Shown in pieces: positions 26,009 through 35,549 of a stretch of DNA of 64,000 nt. The position numbers and the translations under genes are program-made. The stretch spans positions 14,937 through 78,936 of the forward strand of contig DJGX01000049.1 of assembly GCA_002432865.1 (NCBI GenBank). Direction: 5' to 3'. Position 1 is the first letter of the stretch, and every line of letters starts with the position of its first letter. The notes below the pieces were generated by a model. It was not told the DNA's origin. It did not search any database and saw only the letters and a program-made list of their open reading frames with translations. Source of the stretch: Cloacimonetes bacterium UBA5835 (GTDB lineage: Bacteria; Cloacimonadota; Cloacimonadia; Cloacimonadales; Cloacimonadaceae).

Positions 26009-26402
26009 GCAAATGTAGCTGGAGAAAAATACGAATATGGAAAAGTGAAACTTGATTTTATCAGTAAAAGATCTCCTTGGTTATAAGGTTTAGGGCATTG
26101 ATATGGTAAGGATTACACCTTAGTTAGGAATCATCACTACCTAAAATATCCGTTAACATTCTTACGGTTTGTTTGGCAGTGCACATTCATAACGGAGCTA
26201 CAAACTCTATAGATAAGATAAAGACAAAAGTCAGGAAACATATACGCCCAAATGTTTTTTACTAAGTAACAGATATTTAAGCATAATGGCTCCTGACTTT
26301 TCTTTTGAAGAAGGTATTTTGTTTTCCCTTCTACACCATTTTATAATATATTCTATCTCATAGGATGTTCATTCCAGGTTTAACGCCTTTCCATAAGGTT
26401 CA
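26009..26402. other. Intergenic region with an inverted repeat and a decayed repeat copy
   Basis: No gene is supported. A perfect 11-bp inverted repeat, AAAAGTCAGGA (26226-26236) and TCCTGACTTTT (26291-26301), encloses 54 bases downstream of the protease gene. CATTCATAACGGAGCT at about 26184-26200 resembles the GTTCATAACGGAACT element at 42741-42760 and looks like a decayed member of that repeat family. Confidence 0.4.
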
Positions 26403-29400
26403 TTATTTCATTAGAATCATTTTTTTGGTGGAGCTATATTTTCCTGATTTCATGCGGTAAAAATATAATCCGCTGGAAACGCTGTTGCCGTTATCATCTT
26501 GTCCATTCCACACAAATTTATGGTTTCCGGATTCCAGATTTCCGCTGAACAAGGTTTTTACTTTTTGTCCTTTCTGGTTATAAATATAGAGTTCAGTAAG
26601 ATTAGGGCTACTGAGATTGAAACTAATTGTAGTTTCTGGATTGAAAGGATTTGGGTATGCTTCATAGAGAACTGTTTCCAAAGCTGGAAGTTGTGGATCT
26701 ACAACAGGTGTTGGTTGATACGCATTACAAGTTCTACCAAAACCACCCAAATAATTAGGCCACAGTAATGCCTGGGCGCCTCTTTTAACATCGATAATGG
26801 AAAGTCCGGAATTTGTAGGGAAAGCGATTTCAAGATCGTTGTCGCCGTCAATATCAGCCAGGGTTGGAGATACTTTTAAAATTCCACCTATCTCAATAGG
26901 AAAATTGGGTGATTCTGTTCCATCAATACGAACCGAATGTAATTTACCTGAAGAATCACCAAAAATTATTCCGGCATTGTTTCCACCATCAAATCTGGCA
27001 ATTACAGGAGTACATTCCACAGCGGTATTAATTCCAATAGGTGTATTGGGAAGATCTACACCCATACCATCCATAATATAGATATTTCCGTTATTGGCAA
27101 TTAGGACAATTTCTTTTATATTATCATTGTTTACATCAACCACGACGGGACTGGTTTTAATTTGCGTTCCGATATTTTTTTGGAAAAGCACACTGCCATT
27201 ATGATTAACACCATATAGGTATCCACCGGAGCTTGAAGCAACTAAAATTTCCGGTTCAGGATCAGAATCCAAGTTAGCTATACAAATCGCATTTTGAGAT
27301 CCACCTCCTGTAAGAGAAACAGGAAAACCTGGTAGGGATTGACCATTTTGCGAGCTAATGGCATTCAGAGATCCATTTAAGGCAATCATAACAATATCCA
27401 TATAACCATCGTTATTAAGATCTCCAATAGCTGGAGGAGCCAAATATGCACCAGTTACAGTTACAGGAAAATTAGTAAAGTTACTACCATCTCCATTAAA
27501 AATATTCAAAATCCCGTTTTGAGTAACACAGGCAACTTTTAATTCGGAAGCTGCATTGGGACGGAAAATAACAGGACCATTTCGTAAGGTTCCCCCTGAT
27601 GCATTATTCCATTTTACTTCGCCTAAGTCATTAAAACAAATAACCTGATTATTTTGCAAGCAGGCAACAAACTCTCTATTAGAATCGTTATTGATATTTC
27701 CCATAGCTATAGAACCAATAATAACAGAAGATGTCTGAACAGGGAAACCGGGATAACTGGTTAATCCATCTTTGCGTAAAACTTCAATGTTACCATCGGC
27801 TCCAACGAAAACAACTTCTTTCTGACCATCATCATCCATATCTATTAAAAGAGGGGTGGAATTTGTTGCTGCACCAGAATAAAAAGGCCATCCTGCTTGA
27901 TTTAAAGATAGTGATATATCTATAGGAAGGGCTTTATTATAGGGGTATTGATTATCTTGATTAGCCTGCACATAAAATTGGAAGGGTATTGGTTCTGAAG
28001 GTAAAGTAGAAACTGTCTGAAACTTGAAAGGCTGATTGTTATTCAGTAAAGTTGTTCCAGCATGCATAGTCCCAAAGGTAGCTACAGAATCAATAATGGT
28101 TACTCCAGGATAGTGGCAACGCATAGTAACTGTTACATTATCTGCCTGTAACCAACCAAGACCTGTGATAGGATCAATGCAATTGCTTAGGGCAATTCTC
28201 AATTTAATAACTTCGCCAGGATTGGCTACTCCATCATCATCACCAGAAATTTCTTCCAGGATATAATCCTCTATTTGCATATTGGGGATTTTATCATACA
28301 TAGTTGCAGTATAAGCATTTATTCTGCCAGCACCCAACAAACCAACATAATCTGGATTTAAGCTATCAATATTATCAGCAGTAGCCATCAAGCGTTGCAT
28401 CAATTCCACGGGTGTTAAATTTGGATTTAGAGATTTAACTAAAGCAGCAACACCAGCAGCAACTGGACTGGCCATAGAAGTTCCATCATAAGCTGCATAT
28501 CCATCTCCAGTAATAATTGTAGAAAGAATTGCTGCTCCAGGAGCGCATATATCTATTGTAGATCCATAATCTGAAAATGAAGCTTTTACATCTCCTTGAG
28601 CAACAGCAGCAACACATAAAGCGTTTGTACAATCAGCAGGATAATCTTGATAGGAAGCATTATGTTCTGTGTTTTCATTACCAGCAGCGGTAACAACTAA
28701 AGCCCCTAAGGCTGTTACATAGTTAACTATGGAATTTGGATAAGTTCCACTTCCCACACTACCCCAACTGGCATTTATTATGTCAGCTCCAATTTCCCCA
28801 GCATATTTAACTTGATCGTAAGCATAGGAAACTCCAGTTGATGGGGATGTATTAGAAGATCCTTTACAACAAAGAATTGAAACATTTGGACAAGTTCCCA
28901 CAACGCCAATTTCATTATCACCAACGGCTCCAGCACAACCTGCTACATGGGTTCCATGATCATTAGCCGCGAAATTTTGCATTGGATTATTATCGTTATT
29001 ATAAAAATCCCATCCTACAAGGTCATCTACTTTATTTCCACCTTCTCCTGCATCAACACCATTTCCACCACTAATTGTGCCCGCATTCCAATCAATTGTC
29101 ATACCAGGAGATTCAGCAGGATTTATCCAGATATTAGCTCTCAAATCAGGATGATTCCATTTTACTCCAGAATCTGTAATAGCCACTAAAACATCATGAC
29201 TACCAAGTGTATAATCCCATGCTTCAAAACTATGCACTAAAGTATGAGCATACTGTAAATCTAACATAGGGTCATTAGTAACATACTTAGGACGGTTGAT
29301 ACCTTCAAATTCTGCATAAACCAAATTCGGGTCCTTAGATAAAAGTTCCACTGCTTTATCCATATTATCATCACTTTCTAAATAGAGACGGTAGTGATTT

Positions 29401-29687
29401 TGCAGGTAAATTCCATTATCGTTCCATTCAGGAACTTTTACATAAGGATGCATCTGTTTCATATCCACAATATGCAATTCCTTTGCCAACTGGTCAAATG
29501 AACTCATCCCCGTTGAAACAATTCCATCTTGCACATCAAAATTAACAACTCCATCTAAATTGGGAATGGCTGTTTTCGTAAAACAAGCAATAATTGTTTT
29601 CGAATAGAATAGTTCGGGATCAAAATTGATTGCCGTAAGAACGCCAATCGCTATGATCAGCATTAAAAGTATACTCAGCTTTTTCAT
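26403..29687 (-). CDS. Subtilisin-family (S8) secreted protease with FG-GAP repeats and sorting domain
   Basis: A 1094-residue exported protease. Signal peptide about 1-19; propeptide to about 130. The catalytic triad is Asp near 169 (ITDSGVKWNHPDL), His near 245 (NDHGTHVAG) and Ser near 402 (DGTSMASPVAAG). From about 600 to 1000 come FG-GAP/VCBS-type repeats with calcium-like DxDxDG loops (DMDDDGQKE, DLNNDGYMD, DIDGDNDLE), expected to form a beta-propeller. The C-terminus (YPNPFNPETT, NQKGQKVKTL, SSGLYFYRM) is a type IX sorting domain. It probably degrades external protein for amino-acid fermentation. Confidence 0.9.
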   Translation of the reverse strand: MKKLSILLMLIIAIGVLTAINFDPELFYSKTIIACFTKTAIPNLDGVVNFDVQDGIVSTGMSSFDQLAKELHIVDMKQMHPYVKVPEWNDNGIYLQNHYRLYLESDDNMDKAVELLSKDPNLVYAEFEGINRPKYVTNDPMLDLQYAHTLVHSFEAWDYTLGSHDVLVAITDSGVKWNHPDLRANIWINPAESPGMTIDWNAGTISGGNGVDAGEGGNKVDDLVGWDFYNNDNNPMQNFAANDHGTHVAGCAGAVGDNEIGVVGTCPNVSILCCKGSSNTSPSTGVSYAYDQVKYAGEIGADIINASWGSVGSGTYPNSIVNYVTALGALVVTAAGNENTEHNASYQDYPADCTNALCVAAVAQGDVKASFSDYGSTIDICAPGAAILSTIITGDGYAAYDGTSMASPVAAGVAALVKSLNPNLTPVELMQRLMATADNIDSLNPDYVGLLGAGRINAYTATMYDKIPNMQIEDYILEEISGDDDGVANPGEVIKLRIALSNCIDPITGLGWLQADNVTVTMRCHYPGVTIIDSVATFGTMHAGTTLLNNNQPFKFQTVSTLPSEPIPFQFYVQANQDNQYPYNKALPIDISLSLNQAGWPFYSGAATNSTPLLIDMDDDGQKEVVFVGADGNIEVLRKDGLTSYPGFPVQTSSVIIGSIAMGNINNDSNREFVACLQNNQVICFNDLGEVKWNNASGGTLRNGPVIFRPNAASELKVACVTQNGILNIFNGDGSNFTNFPVTVTGAYLAPPAIGDLNNDGYMDIVMIALNGSLNAISSQNGQSLPGFPVSLTGGGSQNAICIANLDSDPEPEILVASSSGGYLYGVNHNGSVLFQKNIGTQIKTSPVVVDVNNDNIKEIVLIANNGNIYIMDGMGVDLPNTPIGINTAVECTPVIARFDGGNNAGIIFGDSSGKLHSVRIDGTESPNFPIEIGGILKVSPTLADIDGDNDLEIAFPTNSGLSIIDVKRGAQALLWPNYLGGFGRTCNAYQPTPVVDPQLPALETVLYEAYPNPFNPETTISFNLSSPNLTELYIYNQKGQKVKTLFSGNLESGNHKFVWNGQDDNGNSVSSGLYFYRMKSGKYSSTKKMILMK

Positions 29688-29707
29688 TTCTACCTCAAAG
29701 GTATTTT

Positions 29708-29732
29708 TTTCCCTCTATTATATAAAGGGAAA
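29708..29732 (-). repeat. Inverted repeat in the leader of the protease gene
   Basis: TTTCCCT and AGGGAAA are perfect 7-bp arms around TATAT-rich sequence, between recG and the protease gene. On the minus strand it is followed by A residues, not T, so it is not a terminator. It may stabilise mRNA or overlap a -10 element. Confidence 0.35.
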
Positions 29733-29765
29733 TTTAGTCAAATCCTTTTTTATTTATTTGAGACA

Positions 29766-31865
29766 CTAATATAGAATAAGTTCCTCTTTCTTAGTATATT
29801 GATGATGGTACATTTTTTTTACGATAGCATTTTTTATCTGCGAAAAATCAGGATCAGACCTAACTACTTCAAAGGCATCCTGACGAGCTATTTTTAGTAT
29901 TTCTTGATCGCGCACAATATTAGCAAAACGGAATTGAGGCATTCCTGATTGCTCAAAACCAAAAAGATCACCCGGACCTCGCAATTCCAAATCTTTTTCT
30001 GCTATAATAAAACCATCGGTAGTTTTAGTCATAGTGGTAAGCCTTTGCCAGGCAACATCGCTAACAGGTTGATGTTCAATTAAATAACAATATGCTTGTT
30101 CACTACCTCTTCCCACTCTACCACGCAATTGATGTAATTGAGCTAAACCAAAATGTTCAGAATGTTCTATAATCATTACATTGGCATTAGGAACATCTAC
30201 TCCAACTTCAATAACTGTAGTAGAAACCAGTATTTTTATTTCTCCCGCTTTAAAACGCTTCATAATAGCGTCCTTTTCTTTCACAGGCATCTTTCCGTAT
30301 AATAAACAGGCAGGGTATTCTGGAAATATCTTTTTGGAGATGTATTCATAAAGCTTGGTAGCGTCCAGAAGAGATATTTTTTCTGATTCTTCTACTAAAG
30401 GGCAAACAATATAAACCTGCCTCCCTTTTTCCAGCTCTTTGCGCACTTCAATATAAACTGTATCAATTTTACTAGAAGGACGGATAATTGTTCTAACTGG
30501 TTTTCGCGTGGGGGGAAGTTCATCTAAAATACTCACTTCCAAATCACCATAAACGGTCATAGCTAAACTGCGCGGAATAGGAGTTGCAGATAAATATAAT
30601 AAATCAGGATGTAATGCCTGGCGAGCTAAACGCGCTCTTTGTTCAACCCCAAAACGATGTTGTTCATCAACACAGGCAAATCCTAAGCGTTTAAAACTTA
30701 TATCTTTCTGTATCAGGGCATGTGTTCCAATCACAATTTGAGCTTCACCTTCGGCAATTGCATTTTTTGTTTCCTCTTTACCTTTATATACTCCACCCTT
30801 AAGTAAGCAGACCTTAATCTCAGAATCTTTCAAAAGTTGGGAAATTGTTTCATAATGTTGTTCAGCAAGAATTTCTGTGGGAGCCATCATAGCTGCCTGA
30901 TAATCATTTTCTACAGCCAAAAGCATTGCAAAAAGAGATACCACTGTTTTTCCACTACCTACATCACCTTGAAGCAAACGACTCATCTGTTTTTCGGAAC
31001 ACATATCATTAAATATTTCCCATAACACTTTTTTCTGTGCACTAGTTAGCGTAAAGGGCAGTTTTCTATAGAGAGCAGTTGTGAGCTGTTTTTTATTGAT
31101 AAAATTAATTCCTGTGGTTGTTGTAGTATGAAACAGTTTATGTCTCGCCCATAAAAGCTGGGAATAGAAAAAATCCTCATAGGCAAAACGGCGCCGGACT
31201 ATTTCAATCTCTTGCGGATTTTGCCCAAAATGCATCTTTTGAAGGGCAATATGTCTTTCCAGGAAATGATGTTTTGTCAATATATATTCCGGCATATTTT
31301 CCTCTATTAAACCAGTATAAAGAGAGAAAGCATTATACATAAGCTGACGCATTAACTTTTGAGAAATACCTTCTGTTAAAGGATAAACAGGTAAAACTTC
31401 TCGCTTTTTCCAAAAATCATCTTTCGTATCTTCGCTATCATCAATCAATTCAAAATCTGGATGCACCATCTGCAGCTGGCCATTAAATTCAGAAATTGTT
31501 CCATTTAACCAAACTAATCTGCCCGGGATAAACAATTTTTCATATACGGGAGGGTAGGTAAACCAGGAACATATAAGCCCAACTTTTCCATCACTGACAC
31601 CTATATTGAGTATCTTTTTGCCTTTCAAAGAAGTATGAACATCAACCCAAGAAATCATAGCTGTAAAAGCAAGCATATCACCTGGTTTCAAATCTTCTAA
31701 ATGAGCACTTAATTTCCGGCTAATATATAACTTAGGAAAATGTTCCATTAAGTCCAAAATGGTCTTAATACCCAGCTTACCTAAAAGTCGGGCTCGATTT
31801 TCGCCAACCCCTTTCAGGTATTTAATTTCGCTATGTAAATCTGTAGTTTTTTTGCTTTCTGCCAT
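29766..31865 (-). CDS. recG: ATP-dependent DNA helicase RecG
   Basis: RecG remodels stalled forks and branched DNA. The 699 residues contain the N-terminal wedge (OB-fold) domain, Walker A GDVGSGKTVVS near 300, the DEQH box near 400 (VDEQHRFG), and late helicase motifs VIEVGVDVPNA and QLRGRVGRG. The C-terminal TRG-type motif region is intact. I chose the ATG at 31865. The promoter -10 ends 10 bases before it, and there is no ribosome binding site. Confidence 0.96.
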   Translation of the reverse strand: MAESKKTTDLHSEIKYLKGVGENRARLLGKLGIKTILDLMEHFPKLYISRKLSAHLEDLKPGDMLAFTAMISWVDVHTSLKGKKILNIGVSDGKVGLICSWFTYPPVYEKLFIPGRLVWLNGTISEFNGQLQMVHPDFELIDDSEDTKDDFWKKREVLPVYPLTEGISQKLMRQLMYNAFSLYTGLIEENMPEYILTKHHFLERHIALQKMHFGQNPQEIEIVRRRFAYEDFFYSQLLWARHKLFHTTTTTGINFINKKQLTTALYRKLPFTLTSAQKKVLWEIFNDMCSEKQMSRLLQGDVGSGKTVVSLFAMLLAVENDYQAAMMAPTEILAEQHYETISQLLKDSEIKVCLLKGGVYKGKEETKNAIAEGEAQIVIGTHALIQKDISFKRLGFACVDEQHRFGVEQRARLARQALHPDLLYLSATPIPRSLAMTVYGDLEVSILDELPPTRKPVRTIIRPSSKIDTVYIEVRKELEKGRQVYIVCPLVEESEKISLLDATKLYEYISKKIFPEYPACLLYGKMPVKEKDAIMKRFKAGEIKILVSTTVIEVGVDVPNANVMIIEHSEHFGLAQLHQLRGRVGRGSEQAYCYLIEHQPVSDVAWQRLTTMTKTTDGFIIAEKDLELRGPGDLFGFEQSGMPQFRFANIVRDQEILKIARQDAFEVVRSDPDFSQIKNAIVKKMYHHQYTKKEELILY

Positions 31866-31875
31866 AATAAAATCC

Positions 31876-31903
31876 AATATAGATAATAAGCTGGATTTGT
31901 CAA
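31876..31903 (-). promoter_or_regulatory. Sigma-70-type promoter of recG (very short leader)
   Basis: TTGACA (31903-31898), a 16-base spacer and TATATT (31881-31876) on the minus strand. Transcription would start about 3-5 bases before the recG ATG, leaving no room for a Shine-Dalgarno site. Confidence 0.6.
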
Positions 31904-32288
31904 TCTCCGCATTAACAAAGTTAAATTATGTGAAGAACTATACCTAAAGTGGGAGATGATACCAATTTTATTATTGTCATATCCTTATTTGCAGCTTGGC
32001 AATCTACATAAAAGTGATTGTATCTTACTCTATATTAAGCTAAAATATAAGCTATAAAAAACCAGTCCTTCTTAATTATCTGCGGTGGAATTGCCGTAGG
32101 GCTGCTCGGGTTTTTGCCCATCAGCACCAAGGTAACAGCAGGGTAGCTATCAAGGAAGAAACAAGAGTGTTTATCTAAAAAAAATAGTATTTTGGTTAAT
32201 GGGGAAGTTATCTGTTTTACAAATAAAAAGAGGTAGATCTGTCTGTTTCTATTTCGGGATAAAGTACGCATTTAGCCAAATCTAAAGA
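31904..32288. other. Divergent intergenic region with a GC-richer patch
   Basis: Between the recG promoter and the repeat-protein promoter. Bases about 32080-32160 are clearly richer in GC than their surroundings and can fold (GCTGATGGGC/ACCCGAGCAGC on the minus strand). On the plus strand a 27-codon hydrophobic frame with GC-ending codons (GGIAVGLLGFLPIST) ends at a TAG. A 78-codon minus frame also crosses. Neither is supported as a gene; a decayed foreign fragment or structured RNA is possible. Confidence 0.35.
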
Positions 32289-32317
32289 TTGACAACAAAA
32301 CAAGTATAATATATATT
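32289..32317 (+). promoter_or_regulatory. Sigma-70-type promoter of the repeat-protein/rsmG/parAB operon
   Basis: TTGACA (32289-32294), a 17-base spacer, TATATT (32312-32317). The leader is about 15 bases and contains GAGGAT as ribosome binding site. Confidence 0.6.
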
Positions 32318-32338
32318 GAACCAATATATGAGGATATT

Positions 32339-34888
32339 ATGAAGAGAACTGTTCTAATGGCATTAATGGTTGGTTTTGTAATGGCATCCAGTCTTCAAGG
32401 AGAAAATCTGTCTGCTTCACTGCATACAAATATTGAAACAGAAAACATAGCCTACGAAGATTATTCTCCTCTTACTGAAAAAGATATTTATGAACTAAAA
32501 AATCTGTTGCAAGAAATTCAATTAAACCCTTCAGATCTCAATTTTGAGAAGGATTGGGACCTTTCTACCTGGGGTAAGAGCGAAGAATTTTTGCACGCCT
32601 TGCAGGAACCTTATTATGGTTTGAAAAAAATGCAGGAATATAGAAATGCAGCAAATAAGTCAGATACGGATGATGGCTTTGCTTTTTTGGCAGATTTACT
32701 ATATAAAAATGCTATCGATGATTCGGGCTCGATTTCTATTTATCGAGAATATAAACAAATCTATCAGCAGAATTTTTGGCGTGAAGTTCAGCAGCCCCAA
32801 GACCTTTTTCCTTTTTATGAAACTGCTCTGAAGGATATTATCCCTATTTTGGCTGAGGCTTATGCGGATTATAATTCTGAGCTGTGGAGTAAATATATTT
32901 CCTATCTATTTACGGCTCTGATAGAAAGTGAAGATAAAGAAGCTTACTCTACCTATTTTAATCAGCATAATATACCAGAAACAAGAGATGTTGAAGATTG
33001 CGAGATCAAGAAACAAATGGGGCTTCTTTTGGAGCCAGCTATCTTGAAAGCAGGTATGCAATTTCTGGCTTTAGGGGATGTGTTGAAGAATGAGGCAGGA
33101 AAACTACTCTATAAAAATAAGAAACCCATAATTAAAACCGGTAAATTTGGAACAATGATTATCGGAACGGTTCACGATGATGTTTATAGTGAAAAACTAT
33201 TAAAAAAGCCACTTATTCTGCTTATTGATCCCTCAGGAAATGATAAATATGAATTTTCTCTGGCTACCGGTTATGATAACTATACCTATCTTCTGATTGA
33301 TTATAAAGGAGATGATAGCTATTTGAACCCAAAAATAGGGGAGATGTTTTTTGCTTTATCGGGCTTGGGAATTTCCTATGATCTACAGGGAAATGATATT
33401 TATAAAACAGGTGATTTTTCTTTTGCTGCAATGATGGGGATGCAATTACACCGAGATTTTCAAGGTAACGATATATATCAAAGTGGTCTATTTAGTCAAG
33501 GTGCTGCAATTCGAGGGCTTTCGCTCCTTCAAGATTGCCAGGGAAATGATATTTATAACGCTACTTGCCTTGCTCAAGGTTTGGGTTCAATTCGTTCTGC
33601 AGGTGCTATATTGGATATGGAAGGAGCCGATAATTATCTTGTTGGGGGAAAATATTTTCATTCACCTTTGATGCCTAATGACTATTTAACCCTTGGACAG
33701 GGAGTTGGTTTTGGTTTGCGTCCTGATTTTGCTGGCGGATTTGGCCTTTTATATGATAAAAATGGAAATGATCGTTATTTGGGTGGGGTTTATGCCCAAG
33801 GAGTTGCCTATTGGTATGCTTTGGGGATGTTGATTGATGAAGCTGGAAATGATGTTTATAATGCAATTTATTATCCTCAAGGTTCGGGAATTCATCTGGC
33901 TGCAGGTTTCCTTTTTGATGGGCAAGGAGATGATGCATATTACAGTAGACACGGTCCTGGACAGGGTGCGGGTCACGATTGGGGTTTAGGAATTTTAATT
34001 GATGCCCAGGGTAATGATGCCTATTCTATTGAAGGAGGAAATGGTTTAGGTTTAAGTAATTCCGTTGGAATTTTTGTAGATAAAAGCGGAAATGATCGCT
34101 ATGAACGCAAAAATTCCCAAAATTATGGTTATGCTGCCTATAGTAGAGCTACAGGTAGTATAGGTCTTTTTTTGGATGAAGGTGGTATAGATACATATCC
34201 GGATACCCTTATGGCAAATGGAACAATATGGAAAAAGGGAACTTATGCTGTTGGAAAAGACATAACCCAAACAGAAGAAAAAGATGATCTTACAAAAAAT
34301 GAAATGCCTATGCTAACTCCTCCTGCTCCTGATGATTCTATAGAAAATATTTTTGCTGCTGCTGCTGAATGGGAAGTTGGTAATGCCATTGAAAGAGTAA
34401 AAAAAGCCAGAGAAATTATGCTTGACAGAGCTGAAGAGGCAAGCGAATATATTCTTAAATATAAACTTAATACAAAATCCGGATTGGAATATCGCGCCTT
34501 GGAAGTTATGGTTAAAGAAAACGAGAGTTTTAAACAGCTACTATTTAACTATACTGACGATGCGGATAGTTTGAAAGCTAAAAACGCTTTGGCATTAATA
34601 GCAGGTGTTGGAGATAGCACTTTAATTGAACCTATAAGAAAACACCTGAATAATGGAAAGTATATTACTACCTGTCTTTCTCTTTTAGGCAGTATCAAAA
34701 GTGAAGAGAGCGTTAATTTACTTGCTGAATATGCATTTCATCCCTGTGAACGTTATCGCTATTTGGTAGCGCGTTCTTTGAAACAAATTAATACTCCTCA
34801 AGCTCATAACTACCTGATAAAGATGGCTGATGACAGTTCTTTTCTGGTAAAAACCCTAATTCGAAAATTTAAAGAGGAACAACAATGA
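32339..34888 (+). CDS. Secreted GND-Y repeat protein with C-terminal HEAT-like repeats
   Basis: An 849-residue protein of no family I recognise. Signal peptide about 1-21, no sorting domain at the end. Residues 30-295 are helical and acidic. From about 297 to 620 there are about 11 tandem units of 25-31 residues with the pattern GND-x-Y, then often Q-G, then a glycine-rich stretch and hydrophobic-x-D before the next GND. This is unlike the nonapeptide RTX repeat but may also bind calcium or fold as a beta-solenoid. The last 200 residues look like HEAT repeats (SLLGSIKSEESVNLLAEYA). The stop overlaps the rsmG start as ATGA. Confidence 0.75.
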   Translation: MKRTVLMALMVGFVMASSLQGENLSASLHTNIETENIAYEDYSPLTEKDIYELKNLLQEIQLNPSDLNFEKDWDLSTWGKSEEFLHALQEPYYGLKKMQEYRNAANKSDTDDGFAFLADLLYKNAIDDSGSISIYREYKQIYQQNFWREVQQPQDLFPFYETALKDIIPILAEAYADYNSELWSKYISYLFTALIESEDKEAYSTYFNQHNIPETRDVEDCEIKKQMGLLLEPAILKAGMQFLALGDVLKNEAGKLLYKNKKPIIKTGKFGTMIIGTVHDDVYSEKLLKKPLILLIDPSGNDKYEFSLATGYDNYTYLLIDYKGDDSYLNPKIGEMFFALSGLGISYDLQGNDIYKTGDFSFAAMMGMQLHRDFQGNDIYQSGLFSQGAAIRGLSLLQDCQGNDIYNATCLAQGLGSIRSAGAILDMEGADNYLVGGKYFHSPLMPNDYLTLGQGVGFGLRPDFAGGFGLLYDKNGNDRYLGGVYAQGVAYWYALGMLIDEAGNDVYNAIYYPQGSGIHLAAGFLFDGQGDDAYYSRHGPGQGAGHDWGLGILIDAQGNDAYSIEGGNGLGLSNSVGIFVDKSGNDRYERKNSQNYGYAAYSRATGSIGLFLDEGGIDTYPDTLMANGTIWKKGTYAVGKDITQTEEKDDLTKNEMPMLTPPAPDDSIENIFAAAAEWEVGNAIERVKKAREIMLDRAEEASEYILKYKLNTKSGLEYRALEVMVKENESFKQLLFNYTDDADSLKAKNALALIAGVGDSTLIEPIRKHLNNGKYITTCLSLLGSIKSEESVNLLAEYAFHPCERYRYLVARSLKQINTPQAHNYLIKMADDSSFLVKTLIRKFKEEQQ

Positions 34889-35526
34889 AAGACGAAAAAC
34901 AAATCTTTGAGGATTATCTTAACTCACTTGAACTGGAAAACATAAACCAATTAATGAAACGCTTTGAACATTATCATAATTTGCTGTATACTACTAATCG
35001 TAAGGTTAATCTGGTTTCCCGTAATATACCTTCGGATAGATATTGGGTGCAGCATTTTCTTGACAGCTTAGTTGCTTTGGAATGTTTGGATTTAGAAGGA
35101 AAATTTGTTTTGGATTTCGGTTCGGGAGGTGGTTTACCTGGAATTCCTCTTAAACTTGCCGTTCCAGATTTTAATTTAACACTTCTGGAATCGGTACAAA
35201 AGAAATCCCGGGTTTTGCGTGAATTTGTGGATGCCCTATCTCTTTCAGCAACAAATGTTGAAGCGAGTCGTTTAGAAGATTATGCTTATGTGGCAAGGCG
35301 TCCAAGCTACGATATAATAGTTTGCAGAGCCATTTCTTTGGAGGAACGTTATATTTCTCCCATAAGGAGATTGCTGAAACCAAGCGGAATGGTTGTTTTT
35401 TATAAAGCTCAGAAACTGGATGATGTGCAAAACCTGCATTATGAAGTCCTGTTGGATAAAAACTATCCTTCCTTGGGTCAACGCAAATTAATTGGTATTA
35501 AACAGCGAGACCTTATGCTGCGTTAA
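34885..35526 (+). CDS. rsmG: 16S rRNA (guanine-527-N7)-methyltransferase RsmG
   Basis: RsmG (GidB) methylates G527 of 16S rRNA with SAM. The 213 residues have the SAM-binding motif DFGSGGGLPGIPL at about 77-89 and the LLESVQKKSRVL segment. Just before parA-parB is its classic chromosomal position. The start overlaps the repeat-protein gene by four bases, an unusual upstream partner. Confidence 0.95.
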   Translation: MKDEKQIFEDYLNSLELENINQLMKRFEHYHNLLYTTNRKVNLVSRNIPSDRYWVQHFLDSLVALECLDLEGKFVLDFGSGGGLPGIPLKLAVPDFNLTLLESVQKKSRVLREFVDALSLSATNVEASRLEDYAYVARRPSYDIIVCRAISLEERYISPIRRLLKPSGMVVFYKAQKLDDVQNLHYEVLLDKNYPSLGQRKLIGIKQRDLMLR

Positions 35527-35549
35527 GTTTATAAAATGAAAGGATATAT

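Noticed and set aside
32035..32271. 78-codon minus-strand frame
   Set aside because: No binding site and no known family; the GC-richer patch is reported instead as an unexplained islet.
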